DNA from: Hymenobacter ginkgonis
GTDB taxonomy: Bacteria > Bacteroidota > Bacteroidia > Cytophagales > Hymenobacteraceae
Direction: 5' to 3'
NCBI RefSeq assembly: GCF_009755225.1
Contig: NZ_WQKZ01000001.1
Location: 186,001 to 250,000 of the forward strand
DNA: 64,000 nt
The stretch's first letter is position 1. Each line of letters begins with the position of its first letter. The notes beneath the pieces are model-generated. The model was not told the DNA's origin, made no database searches, and saw only the letters and a program-made list of their open reading frames with translations. The position numbers and the translations under genes are program-made. Shown in pieces: positions 34,703 through 43,861 of this stretch.

Positions 34703-35758
34703 CTAGGCATAGGCCAGCTGCGGAGCCGGTGTGGTGGGGGTAGCCGGGAGGGCAAATGCCTCGGCTAGCAGCTCGTACGAACGCAGCCGGTCTTGAAAAT
34801 CGGCCGTGATGGTGACGATGGTAAGCTCGTCCACGTCGTAGGCCGCCGCAATGCGTGTGAGGTGGGCGTGCACCTGCGTCGCCGTGCCGCTGACCACGCG
34901 GCCCTTGTGGTATTTCAGGCGCGCTTCCTCTTCGGGGCTGAAGGTATAGGCAGCTGCCTCGGCCGCAGTGGGGTAGGGCCCACGAATGCCTTGGTCGAAG
35001 CGCAGCAGCTGTATCAGCATGGCTTTGCGCAGCTGCTCGGCCTTCTCCTCGGTATCGGCGCACAGCACAAACAGCGCTACGTTGGCTGCGGGCGCCGCCA
35101 GCATAGCCGACGGCTGAAACTGCTCGCGGTAGGCCCGCACTGCGGCCGGCCCACCGCTGGGGTTGATGAACTGCGCAAACGAAAACGCCATGCCCAGCTG
35201 CGCCGCAAACAGCCCGCTTTGGCCGCTCGAACTCAGCAGCCAGAGCGCGGGCGCGGTGTCAATTTTTGGAATGGCTTTCACCCGCTCGTGAATCGTTTCG
35301 GGCACTTCCTCATCCTGCAAATAGGCCTGCAAGTCCATGAGCTGCTCCACAAAAGTCTGTTCGTCAAACTTGTTGCTGGGGTTGAGGGCATAGGCTGTGA
35401 GGCGGTCGGCACCGGGGGCGCGGCCTATGCCCAGGTCGATGCGGCCGGGGTGCAGCGCTTCGAGCAGCTTAAAGTTTTCGGCCACCTTCAGGGCCGAGTA
35501 GTGGGGTAGCATCACGCCGCCCGAGCCCAGCCGGATGCGCTGGGTGTGCGCGCCAAGGTGGGCCAGGAGCACCTCAGGCGCCGAGCCGGCCAGCGTGGTC
35601 GTATTGTGGTGCTCGCTCACCCAAAAGCGGGTGTAGCCTAGGCGGTCGGCGAGCTGGGCCAGCTCAGTTGTTTCGCGTAGGGCCTGGCGGGCGGTGGCGC
35701 CGGGGCGCACGGGCGACTGGTCGAGCACGCTCAGGCGTAAGACGGGGGTAGGAGACAT
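34703..35758 (-). CDS. LLM class flavin-dependent oxidoreductase
   Basis: 351 residues from ATG 35758 (MSPTPVLRLSVLDQSPV); the open extension to 35845 is not supported. Luciferase-like TIM barrel: YTRFWVSEHHNTTTLAGSAPEVLL near the N-terminus, IRLGSGGVMLPHYS, and DLGIGRAPG. The group without a clear alkanal substrate uses FMNH2 to act as a monooxygenase; function is unknown for this bacterial MsnO8-type branch. Divergent from the dienelactone hydrolase gene across 95 bp. Confidence 0.93.
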   Translation of the reverse strand: MSPTPVLRLSVLDQSPVRPGATARQALRETTELAQLADRLGYTRFWVSEHHNTTTLAGSAPEVLLAHLGAHTQRIRLGSGGVMLPHYSALKVAENFKLLEALHPGRIDLGIGRAPGADRLTAYALNPSNKFDEQTFVEQLMDLQAYLQDEEVPETIHERVKAIPKIDTAPALWLLSSSGQSGLFAAQLGMAFSFAQFINPSGGPAAVRAYREQFQPSAMLAAPAANVALFVLCADTEEKAEQLRKAMLIQLLRFDQGIRGPYPTAAEAAAYTFSPEEEARLKYHKGRVVSGTATQVHAHLTRIAAAYDVDELTIVTITADFQDRLRSYELLAEAFALPATPTTPAPQLAYA

Positions 35759-35853
35759 AGCTTGGGAAGAATAGGCAAATAGGATAGACTGGGTTAAAAC
35801 ATCAACCTCCAACGCCTTGTTTCTGGCTGCAAATTCCCCTCTCAACCCCGTTT

Positions 35854-36564
35854 ATGAGCACTCCCAATTCCCAAATTCTGAAGGTGGCCGATGGCACCGA
35901 GATGCACGCCTACGTGGCCCAGCCTCAGAATACTACTGCCGCGCCCGGCATCATTCTCTTTCAGGAGGCTTTTGGCGTAAACCACCACATTCGCAGCGTA
36001 GCCGACCGCCTGGCTGCCGCAGGCTACGTGGTAGTAGCGCCCGAACTGTTTCACCGCACCGCCGAGGCGGGCCTCGAAATTGGGTACGATAATTTTGCCG
36101 CTGCCATGCCGCACTACGGCGCCATCACACCCGAGGGCCTGGCCCAGGATGCGCGGGCTGCCTACGACTGGCTGCAAAGCCAGGGCAATGTGCAGCAAGA
36201 TAAAATTGGCGCCATCGGCTTTTGCCTGGGTGGCCAGGTGTCGTTCGTGGCCAATGCCACGGTGCCGCTGTCGGCGGCCGTATCGTACTACGGAGGTGGC
36301 CTGCACACCCGCACCGCGATGGCTAAAGACCTGCACGCCCCGCATCTGTTCTTCTGGGGCGGGCTCGATGCTCACATTTCCAAAGACAATATCAAGACCA
36401 TCATCGACGCCGTAGACGCGACGGGTAAGCCCTATATCAACACCGTTATCTCGTACGCCGACCACGGTTTCAACTGCGACGAGCGCCCTAGCTACAACAA
36501 AGACGCGGCCGCCGAGGCCTGGGCCTTCACCCTAGCCTTCTTCCAAGATAAGCTGGGCAACTAA
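35854..36564 (+). CDS. Dienelactone hydrolase family protein
   Basis: 236 residues, alpha/beta hydrolase. The DLH triad is complete: Cys124 in GFCLGGQ, Asp172 in GGLDAHI and His204 in YADHGFNC, with the helper Glu38 in FQEAFG. True dienelactone hydrolases open cis/trans-dienelactone in chlorocatechol breakdown; in isolated contexts like this one, the protein may be a general esterase or lactonase. No catechol pathway genes are nearby. A hairpin follows 20 bp after the stop. Confidence 0.92.
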   Translation: MSTPNSQILKVADGTEMHAYVAQPQNTTAAPGIILFQEAFGVNHHIRSVADRLAAAGYVVVAPELFHRTAEAGLEIGYDNFAAAMPHYGAITPEGLAQDARAAYDWLQSQGNVQQDKIGAIGFCLGGQVSFVANATVPLSAAVSYYGGGLHTRTAMAKDLHAPHLFFWGGLDAHISKDNIKTIIDAVDATGKPYINTVISYADHGFNCDERPSYNKDAAAEAWAFTLAFFQDKLGN

Positions 36565-36583
36565 GCCCTTAAGCTACCTGTTG

Positions 36584-36634
36584 TAGAACGGGCCACCGGG
36601 CGGCGCAGTTGGTGCGGCCCGGTGGCCCGTTCTA
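36584..36634. terminator. Hairpin terminator after the DLH gene
   Basis: Perfect 18-bp arms 36584-36601 and 36617-36634 (outer end TAGAACGGGCC) and an extra inner CGCA/TGCG pair. Confidence 0.75.
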
Positions 36635-36685
36635 GGTTGTGGGTGCGAATGCAACCTTTCGGGCCCAAAAACCATACAGTAGGGC

Positions 36686-37726
36686 ATGAAACCAACTTCC
36701 CGCACTTCCTCCTGGGTTTGGGCTGCTAGCCTCGGCTTGGCAGCCCTGGCCACCACCGTTTGGCGCAATCGCCGGGGCTCGTACGAGCTTACGGGGCGCA
36801 CCGTGCTCATCACCGGGGGCTCGCGCGGCCTGGGCTTGGTACTGGCCCGGCGCGCTGTAGCCGAAGGTGCCCGCGTGGCCATTTGCGCTCGCGATGAACA
36901 GGAACTGGCCCGCGCCCGCCAAGATTTGCTAACCTATGGCGGCACGGAAAAGAGCGTGCTCACCTTCAGCCGCGACCTCACCGATGGCAACGAGGTGCGC
37001 GCCCTGGTGGCCGAAGTTGAAAGCCAACTGGGGCCGGTGGAAGTGCTGGTCAACAATGCCGGCATCATCATCGGCGGGCCGCTCGAAAACATGGATGCCC
37101 GTGACTTTGAGGATGCCATGAACACGCACTTCTGGGCACCCTTCCACGCCATGCAGGCGGTGCTGCCGGGCATGCGGCTGCGCGGCGAGGGGCGCATTAT
37201 CAATATCTCCTCGCTGGGCGGCAAAGTGGCCATTCCGCACCTCACAGCTTACAGCGCCAGCAAATTTGCCTTGGTGGGCTTGTCCGAAGGCTTCCGGGCT
37301 GAGCTGAGCCAATTTGGTATTTATGTGACCACCGTGTGCCCCGGCTTGCTGCGCACCGGCAGCGCTCAAAACGCCGATGTGAAAGGCCAGCACGAAAAAG
37401 AATACGCCTGGTTTAGCGTTGCCGATGCCCTACCCGGCTTCACGATGAGCGCCGAACAGGCCGCCCGCCGCATTTGGAACGCCGCTCGCCGCGGCGACGG
37501 CGAGCTCATTCTTTCCCTACCCGCCAAGCTGTTGGCCGGCTTCCACGGCCTGCTACCCGGCACCACCGTCGATGTACTGGCTTGGGTAAACCGGGCCCTA
37601 CCCGCCACCGGCGAAAGCGCCGCCGCCAACGAGCGCCGCAAAGGCTACGAAAGCGAAACGCCCATCACGCGCAGTTTTCTCACTAAGCCCAACCGCGACG
37701 AGGCTGCCCGTAACAACGAGGGGTAG
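36686..37726 (+). CDS. SDR family NAD(P)-dependent oxidoreductase with N-terminal membrane segment
   Basis: 346 residues. A short hydrophobic segment (about 10-26, WVWAASLGLAALATTVW) precedes the SDR domain, suggesting membrane anchoring. TGGSRGLG at 43-50, NNAG at 123-126, and Ser175, Tyr189, Lys193 give a complete catalytic set. The C-terminal extension to 346 is longer than a classical SDR. Substrate is unknown; anchoring suggests a lipid or hydrophobic ketone. Ends in GGGGTAG. Confidence 0.9.
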   Translation: MKPTSRTSSWVWAASLGLAALATTVWRNRRGSYELTGRTVLITGGSRGLGLVLARRAVAEGARVAICARDEQELARARQDLLTYGGTEKSVLTFSRDLTDGNEVRALVAEVESQLGPVEVLVNNAGIIIGGPLENMDARDFEDAMNTHFWAPFHAMQAVLPGMRLRGEGRIINISSLGGKVAIPHLTAYSASKFALVGLSEGFRAELSQFGIYVTTVCPGLLRTGSAQNADVKGQHEKEYAWFSVADALPGFTMSAEQAARRIWNAARRGDGELILSLPAKLLAGFHGLLPGTTVDVLAWVNRALPATGESAAANERRKGYESETPITRSFLTKPNRDEAARNNEG

Positions 37727-37741
37727 GGCGCTATTAAACAG

Positions 37742-37838
37742 AACGTCAGGCTGAACAAAGTGCAGCATCTTGTTGGCATCGTTGGGTTAAAAACCTGTCG
37801 ATGTAAGCGAGGTGCTGCACTTTGTTCAGCCTGACGTT
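37742..37838. terminator. Family-A palindrome
   Basis: Perfect 26-bp arms 37742-37767 and 37813-37838 with a 45-nt loop; arm begins AACGTCAGGCTGAAC and ends AGTGCAGCA; TTTTTT follows. Convergent gap between SDR and TolC genes. Confidence 0.9.
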
Positions 37839-37877
37839 TTTTCTGGCTCTAGTAGCATCAACAGCCCTACCCCCCTG

Positions 37878-39227
37878 CTACGGCGTGAGCAGCGCCGCTA
37901 GCTGCCGCAGCGTAATCTCGGCCGACTTGGCGGCGTAGCGGTAGTTGACGAGCCGGTAGCCGGCGTCCTCGAAGCTTTGTTGGGCAAGCTTCACATCAAC
38001 CAGGGTTGAGAGTCCAGCATCGAGGCGCATTTGCACCAGCTTGAGGAGTTGGCGGGCAGTAGTATAGCTCTGCTCGGCGGTGGTGACGAGGCTGAGCTGT
38101 TTTTCGTACGACTCCCACGCCTTCAGTGCGTTGAGGCGGTAGTTGCGTTGCAAGGTCTCGCGTTGCAGCTCGGTAGTGCGGGTGTTGAGGCGAGCAATAT
38201 CGACCAGCTTTTTATTAACGCCCCCAGTGTAAACGGGCACCGACAGCCCCAGCCCAGCGTAGGGGCCGTAGCTCTGGTTGAAAAGTGTGTTGCCCACGGC
38301 GTTTTGGCTGCGGGCGAAGTTGGTACCGGCATTCAGGCCAAAGGAGGGGTAGCGATTGGCGCGGGTTTCGCGCTCAATCAGCTCATTAACGCGCACTTGG
38401 CGGTCGGCCGCCAGCAGGTCGGGGTTCTTATCCAAGGCGCCTTGCAGCTCGGCCCAGCTCAGGCTGCGGTCTACCGGAATGGTGTCTTCCACGGCCACGG
38501 CTTGGTTCAAATCCAGGGTGAGGGCGCGCAGCAAATCGGCGGTTGCTTGCTGGGCGGCCAGTACTTGCTGCTGCTGCGTGAGCAGCTGGGCGTTGAGGTC
38601 GAGCTGCGCCTGGAAGCGGTCGGCGTTGTTGGCCAAGCCCACGCTCTGGCGCGCATCGATGAGGCGCAATTTCTGGCGCGACACCTCCACCGAGGCCTCC
38701 AGGGTGCGGATGTAGCGCTGCTGCTGCACCACGGCGTAGTACTTCAGGCTCACGTCGGCCAGCACGTTCTGCACCGTCGAATTCAGCTGGAGCTGGCTGA
38801 TTTGGGCCAGCTCATCCAGCCGCTTGCGAGTGGCCACCACCCGGCCGCCGTTGTAGAGCAGGTAGCTGCCCGCCAGCCCCACGTTGTACTGCGTCGAGCG
38901 TGCGCCAGTAGCGGCGCGCGGGTCGCCGGCATTAAATTCCTGCCGGGTATTGTTGATTATCACGTTGTTGCTGGCATTCAGCGCCACGTTGGGCAGCGCA
39001 CCAGCAAAGCCCGCGTTGTTGCGCAGGTTTTGCACCTCCACATTGGTTTGGCTGATTTGAATGTCGAGGCTGTTTTTGAGCGCCGTCGTCAGGGCATCGT
39101 GCAGCGTGAGCACCGGGCCGGGGGTAGGGCCTGCCGGCGAGCGCGCCGGGGTGGTGCCCGGTGCCGTTTGGGCCGAGGCGACCAAGCTGAAACTAAACAG
39201 CAACAAGCTGTTGAACAATACTTTCAT
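37878..39227 (-). CDS. TolC family outer-membrane efflux protein
   Basis: 449 residues from ATG 39227, which begins the signal peptide MKVLFNSLLLFSFSLVASAQ. Two repeats of long alternating coiled-coil helices, with LTLHDALTTALKNSLDIQ at the first repeat and the matching DRQVRVNELIERETRANRYPSFGLNAG at the second, typical of outer-membrane factors. It forms the exit channel of the tripartite pump encoded just upstream on the same strand. Confidence 0.95.
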   Translation of the reverse strand: MKVLFNSLLLFSFSLVASAQTAPGTTPARSPAGPTPGPVLTLHDALTTALKNSLDIQISQTNVEVQNLRNNAGFAGALPNVALNASNNVIINNTRQEFNAGDPRAATGARSTQYNVGLAGSYLLYNGGRVVATRKRLDELAQISQLQLNSTVQNVLADVSLKYYAVVQQQRYIRTLEASVEVSRQKLRLIDARQSVGLANNADRFQAQLDLNAQLLTQQQQVLAAQQATADLLRALTLDLNQAVAVEDTIPVDRSLSWAELQGALDKNPDLLAADRQVRVNELIERETRANRYPSFGLNAGTNFARSQNAVGNTLFNQSYGPYAGLGLSVPVYTGGVNKKLVDIARLNTRTTELQRETLQRNYRLNALKAWESYEKQLSLVTTAEQSYTTARQLLKLVQMRLDAGLSTLVDVKLAQQSFEDAGYRLVNYRYAAKSAEITLRQLAALLTP

Positions 39228-39339
39228 GAACTGTTTGAAATAGCAGGGGTAATTGGCCTGGCTAACCTCACCCCTTAGCCTCCCTTTCAAAAAAGGAGGA
39301 GCCAGTTTTTAAATCTTCGCTCTAAAACTAGCAGTTAGC

Positions 39340-39386
39340 AGCCAGTTTACCCTCCCCACCCGAGAGGGGGTAGGGTGAAGCTGGCT
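39340..39386. repeat. G-rich inverted repeat (family B) at the 3' end of the RND gene
   Basis: Imperfect arms AGCCAG..ACCCTCCCC and GGGGGTAGGGT..GCTGGCT. The right arm covers the RND stop codon. A second small CCTCC/GGAGG hairpin lies at about 39279-39300, before the TolC gene. Confidence 0.55.
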
Positions 39387-42300
39387 AGGCCACTACCTCG
39401 GCTGGCTCGTGGGCAGGAATCACTTCCGAATCGGCCGCTTCCGGCTTGTGTTCTTTGGCCACAAAGGTGTACACGGCCGGAATTACCAACAGCGTGAGCA
39501 GGAGCGAAAACAGAATGCCGCCCACAATCACGATGCCCAGCGGCCGGCGGCTGGTGCTGGCGGCACCCAGGCTTAGGGCGATGGGTAGGGCACCGAGGGC
39601 CGTGGCCAGTGAAGTCATCAAAATAGGGCGTAGGCGCTGCTGCGCGGCCAGCTGCACCGCTTTGCGGAGGGGTAGGCCGGCATCGCGCTGGTGATTAGCA
39701 AACTCCACGATGAGGATACCGTTTTTGGTCACGAGGCCAATCAACATAATCATCCCAATTTGCGAGAAGATGTTGAGCGTCTGCCCAAAGGCCCACAAGC
39801 TAAGCAACGCGCCAGCCAGCGCCAGCGGCACCGTAATGAGGATGGTGAGCGGGTCGCGGAAGCTCTCGAACTGTGCCGCCAGCAGCAAATAAATCAACAC
39901 CAGCGCCAGCATAAAGGCAAAAGCCGTGTTGCCCGAGCTTTCGGCAAAGTCGCGCGACGAGCCCGTGAGGGCCGTTTGGAACGAGGGGTCGAGCACTTTG
40001 TCGGCGATGGCTTGCATGGCGCGCACACCGTCGCCCACCGTTTTGCCCTCGGCCAATTGGGCCGATACCGTGGCCGATTTCAGGCGGTTGAAGTGGTAGA
40101 GCGTAGCCGGGTTCGAGTCTTCTACCTGGTGCACCACGGCCGAAAGCGGAATGCTCTCGCCGCGGCTATTGGTGACGTATAGGCGGCTGATGTCGGTGGG
40201 CGCGCTGCGTTCGCCGCGCTCCACCTGCCCAATCACCTGGTATTGGCGCCCATTGATGAGGAAGTAGGCCATGCGCCGGCCGCCAAAGGCGCCCTGCACG
40301 GCCCCTACCACGTCTTGCGTAGTTAGGCCCAAATCCCTGATTTTAAGCCGGTCGAAGGTAAGCTGCACCTCGGGCTTGTTGAACTTGAGGTTAGCATCGA
40401 CGTTCTGAAAGGTCGGGTCTTGCCGGGCAGCCGCCAAAAACTTGGGTAGGGACGTGCGGATGCGCGCCAAGTCCACATTTTGCAGCACAAACTGCACGGG
40501 CAAGCCGCTCTTCGCCCCCGAGCCCACGGCGATGGTCTGCTCCTGCACCACGAAAATGCGGGCGTCGTTGAAGCGCTTGGTGTTCTTGGTTAAGTACTTG
40601 GCGATTACTTCCTGCGTGCGCTTGCGCTCGTCGGGTGGCACAAGGCCCACGCGCACTTGGCCGCTGTTTGAGCCGCCTCCGCCGCCCATGCCCGGCGTAA
40701 CGGCAAATACAAAGTCATTCTCGGGCACCGAATCGGTGACGAAACCCGCCACCTGGTCGCCGATTTTCTGCATCGCCGCGAAGCTGGTGCCTTCGGGCGC
40801 CGTCATGGATATGCGCACGCTGCTGCGGTCTTCGAGCGGGGCCAGCTCGGTGGGAATGCTTTTACCCACGAAGTAGATGAGGGCGCCGCACACCGCTACG
40901 ACCACCCACGCCACGCTGCGCACCCGCAAAAAGCTGCCTACTAAGCGCCCGTACCAGTTTTCCATGCCGGTAAAGAAGGGCTCGGTTTTCTCGTAAAATT
41001 TGCCGTGGCCGGCGCCTTCACGGTGCAACGCCACGTTGAGCACGGGCGTGATGGTGAGCGAGACAAACGCCGAAATAAGCACCGCGCCGGCCACTACCAC
41101 CCCAAACTCGCGGAACAAGCGCCCGGTGAAGCCTTCTAGGAAAATGACGGGTAGGAACACCACGGCTAGCGTGAGCGAAGTGGAAATAACGGCGAAGAAA
41201 ATCTCCTTGCTACCCTCCCGCGCCGCGTCGCGGATGCTGAGACCGTCTTCCAGCTTGCGGAAGATATTTTCCGTCACCACAATGCCGTCGTCTACCACCA
41301 GGCCAGTGGCCAGTACAATGCCCAGCAACGTCAGGATGTTAATTGTAAAACCCGCCAGATACATCACGAAGAACGTGGCAATCAGCGAGATGGGAATGTC
41401 GATGAGTGGGCGCAGGGCGATGAGCCAGTTGCGGAAGAAGAAGAAAATAACCAATACCACTAGCCCAAACGAGATGAGCAGTGTCTCAATCACTTCGTCA
41501 ATCGAGTTGCGCACAATCTTGGTATTGTCGGTGAGCACCCGCAACTGGATGTCCGATTTGTTCTCCTTTTTCACCTCGTCGAGGCGTTTGTAAAACTCTT
41601 CGGCAATCTGCACATAGTTGGAGCCCGGCTGCGGCACAATGGCTAGCCCGATGGCGTAGGCGCCATTTACCTTCCAGCTCTGCTCGTAGTTTTCGGGGCC
41701 GAGTACCACGCGGGCCACGTCGCCGAGGCGCACAATGCCGGTTTTGCTTTCGCGCAAAATGAGGTCGCGGAACTGCTGCTCGGTGGTGAAGCGCGCCATG
41801 GTGCGGATGGTCAGCTCGGTTTTGCCGCCGTAAATTTTACCGGCCGGTACCTCCACGTTCTCGGCGTTGAGCGCGCTCTGCACGTCCGTAAACGACACGT
41901 TGTAGGCGTTCATCTTGTTGGGGTCGAGCCACAGGCGCATCGCAAAACGCTTCTGGCCAAAGATGTTAACGCCCGATACCCCATCAATCGTCTGGAAGCG
42001 CTGCTGCAAATTGTTCTCGGCGTAGTCGCTGAGGTCGAGCAGGCTTTTGGTGCGGCTCTGCACCGCCAAAATGAGGATGTTGTCGGAGTTGGCGTCGGCC
42101 TTCGACACCACCGGCGGGGCATCAATATCCTGCGGCAGCGAGCGCACGCCCTGGCCCACCTTGTCGCGCACGTCGGAGGCGGCCGCCTCCAAATCGACGC
42201 CTAGGTTGAACTCGACTGTGATGTTGCTCGAACCCAGCGACGAGCTGCTGGTGATGGAGCGGATGCCGGGAATACCGTTAATCTGCTTCTCCAGCGGCTC

Positions 42301-42492
42301 CGTTATCTGGTTCTCAATCACGTCGGCGTTGGCGCCCGTATACGAGGTGCTCACGCTGATAATCGGCGGGTCGATGGCCGGGTAGTCGCGCAGCGCCAGA
42401 AACGAAAACCCTACCCCCCCGAAAAGTATCAGCAGCAGGTTGAGCACCGTTGCCAGCACGGGCCGCTTCAGAGATAACTCAGATATGTTCAT
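39385..42492 (-). CDS. RND family multidrug efflux permease
   Basis: 1035 residues, full AcrB/MexF-like length with twelve membrane segments and two large periplasmic loops. The proton-relay Asp pair is in GLVVDDGIVVTENIFR in TM4; the phrases DYPAIDPPIISVSTSYTGAN near the start and ATALGALPIALSLGAAS near the end are typical. It pumps drugs or other amphiphiles from the periplasm or inner membrane using the proton gradient. It belongs to the operon adaptor, pump, outer-membrane factor. Specificity cannot be read. Confidence 0.97.
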   Translation of the reverse strand: MNISELSLKRPVLATVLNLLLILFGGVGFSFLALRDYPAIDPPIISVSTSYTGANADVIENQITEPLEKQINGIPGIRSITSSSSLGSSNITVEFNLGVDLEAAASDVRDKVGQGVRSLPQDIDAPPVVSKADANSDNILILAVQSRTKSLLDLSDYAENNLQQRFQTIDGVSGVNIFGQKRFAMRLWLDPNKMNAYNVSFTDVQSALNAENVEVPAGKIYGGKTELTIRTMARFTTEQQFRDLILRESKTGIVRLGDVARVVLGPENYEQSWKVNGAYAIGLAIVPQPGSNYVQIAEEFYKRLDEVKKENKSDIQLRVLTDNTKIVRNSIDEVIETLLISFGLVVLVIFFFFRNWLIALRPLIDIPISLIATFFVMYLAGFTINILTLLGIVLATGLVVDDGIVVTENIFRKLEDGLSIRDAAREGSKEIFFAVISTSLTLAVVFLPVIFLEGFTGRLFREFGVVVAGAVLISAFVSLTITPVLNVALHREGAGHGKFYEKTEPFFTGMENWYGRLVGSFLRVRSVAWVVVAVCGALIYFVGKSIPTELAPLEDRSSVRISMTAPEGTSFAAMQKIGDQVAGFVTDSVPENDFVFAVTPGMGGGGGSNSGQVRVGLVPPDERKRTQEVIAKYLTKNTKRFNDARIFVVQEQTIAVGSGAKSGLPVQFVLQNVDLARIRTSLPKFLAAARQDPTFQNVDANLKFNKPEVQLTFDRLKIRDLGLTTQDVVGAVQGAFGGRRMAYFLINGRQYQVIGQVERGERSAPTDISRLYVTNSRGESIPLSAVVHQVEDSNPATLYHFNRLKSATVSAQLAEGKTVGDGVRAMQAIADKVLDPSFQTALTGSSRDFAESSGNTAFAFMLALVLIYLLLAAQFESFRDPLTILITVPLALAGALLSLWAFGQTLNIFSQIGMIMLIGLVTKNGILIVEFANHQRDAGLPLRKAVQLAAQQRLRPILMTSLATALGALPIALSLGAASTSRRPLGIVIVGGILFSLLLTLLVIPAVYTFVAKEHKPEAADSEVIPAHEPAEVVA

Positions 42493-42512
42493 AGTTTATC
42501 GAAATACAACGC

Positions 42513-42622
42513 AAAAAGAACGTCATGCTGAACGCAGGGAAGCATCTCGCGTGAGTCGTTGAATTACTGGTTCAAATGAAGCGAGCAAGGGGCTTCGCTG
42601 CGTTCGGTACGACGGTCTTTTT
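42513..42622. terminator. Family-A palindrome inside the efflux operon
   Basis: AAAAAGAACGTCATGCTGAA and its right partner ending GGTCTTTTTT pair imperfectly, with inner AAGCATCTCGC against GCGAGCAAGGGGCTT. It sits between the adaptor stop and the pump start, so some transcripts may end before the pump gene. Confidence 0.75.
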
Positions 42623-42631
42623 TGATTCTTT

Positions 42632-43696
42632 TTACTGTTTAGCCGCCGCCCGCCGCACCTTTACCGGCTTGCCGGGCTGCGTAAACAGCACACCGTTGGT
42701 CACGACTGAGTCGCCGGCGGCCAGGCCGCTTATCACGGCAATTTGGTCGCTTTGGCGGTCGCCGGTGCGCACGTCTTTCATTAAAGCTTTGCCATTTTTC
42801 ACGAGCACCACCTGGTCCGACTGGTCGCCGGGCATGATGGCGTTGGTGGGCAGCAGCACGCTGCGGCGGGCCGCGCCCGTGCTCACGCTCACCTTGGCAA
42901 ATGCGCCGGGGCTGGCCTGCGCACCGGGGGGTAGCTGGGCGCGCACCGTCAGGTTGCGGGTGGTTTGGTTAACCTGGCTTTCTTGGGCCACCACGGTGGC
43001 GGGGTAGCGGCGCGGCGGGTTGCCGGCCAGCTGCACCGTCACCACCGAGCCGGGCTGCACGATGGCGCCGTTGGCTTCGGGCAGGGTGAAATCGACCTTG
43101 AGCTTGGTATCGGCCTGCAGCGTAGCGATGATGGTGGTGGGCGTCACGTAGGCGCCGGGGCTCACCTGGCGCAAGCCCAGCACGCCGGTAAAGGGCGCCC
43201 GAATAACCGTTTTGGCCAGCATGGCCTGGGTATAGGCGGCATCGGCCTCGTTGCTGCGCACCTGGCTTACGGCCAAGTCGTAGTCGGCCTGGTTCACGCC
43301 CTGCACTTTCAGCAGCTTTTCGAGGCGCTCTTGCGAGAGGCGCGACACTTGCAGCAGGGCGCGGGTTTTTTGCAGGTTGGCCTGCAAGTCGGCATCGTTG
43401 ATGCGGGCAATAATGGCGCCCTTGCTCACGTGGCGGCCCTCATTTACGTTGAGATAGGTGAGGCGGCCGTTCACTTCGGGGTGCAGCTCGACGTAGTCGT
43501 TGGCCACTACCGCGCCGTTGGCTTCGAGCGAATCGCTCACGGCTGAGGGGCGGGCTACCAGCACATCAACTAAGGCCGGGCCGGCATTCTTTTTGGCATC
43601 CTTACCGCCTTTCTCATCGGTTTTGGTTTGGCAGCTGGCCAGTAACACCAGCGTAGCACTGGCTAATAAAAGCGGAGCTGAAGTAAAAAAGCGCAT
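42632..43696 (-). CDS. RND efflux periplasmic adaptor (membrane fusion protein), lipoprotein
   Basis: 354 residues with lipobox LLASC (Cys22). Order of parts: beta-barrel and lipoyl-type flank SLEANGAVVANDYVELHPEVNGRL, coiled-coil hairpin about 110-165, second lipoyl half VIRAPFTGVLGLRQVSPGAYV, then beta-barrel and C-terminal strands. It bridges pump and TolC-type channel. First gene of the three-gene efflux operon; divergent from the alkyltransferase-like gene. Confidence 0.95.
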   Translation of the reverse strand: MRFFTSAPLLLASATLVLLASCQTKTDEKGGKDAKKNAGPALVDVLVARPSAVSDSLEANGAVVANDYVELHPEVNGRLTYLNVNEGRHVSKGAIIARINDADLQANLQKTRALLQVSRLSQERLEKLLKVQGVNQADYDLAVSQVRSNEADAAYTQAMLAKTVIRAPFTGVLGLRQVSPGAYVTPTTIIATLQADTKLKVDFTLPEANGAIVQPGSVVTVQLAGNPPRRYPATVVAQESQVNQTTRNLTVRAQLPPGAQASPGAFAKVSVSTGAARRSVLLPTNAIMPGDQSDQVVLVKNGKALMKDVRTGDRQSDQIAVISGLAAGDSVVTNGVLFTQPGKPVKVRRAAAKQ

Positions 43697-43861
43697 AGAA
43701 TAAGGTGAGAATCAGCCGTAAGCACGCTTGCAAAGCGGGCTAGCAGCCGGGAGGCGGTCAACAGCAGGCACTAAGTTCGGGTTCAGTGCGCGAGCGCAAT
43801 GACGCGGCCCCGCAGCCGGAGGTTGCGCCGCTGGCAGGGCCGGGCGCGTATTTTCACGTCC

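Noticed and set aside
38031..39278. Long antisense frame of 415 codons opposite the TolC gene
   Set aside because: Typical high-GC shadow frame; composition is low complexity and repetitive, while the minus strand encodes a complete TolC protein.
40090..40110. GGTTCGAGTC, a tRNA T-loop-like string
   Set aside because: It lies inside the RND pump gene and no cloverleaf can be drawn around it.
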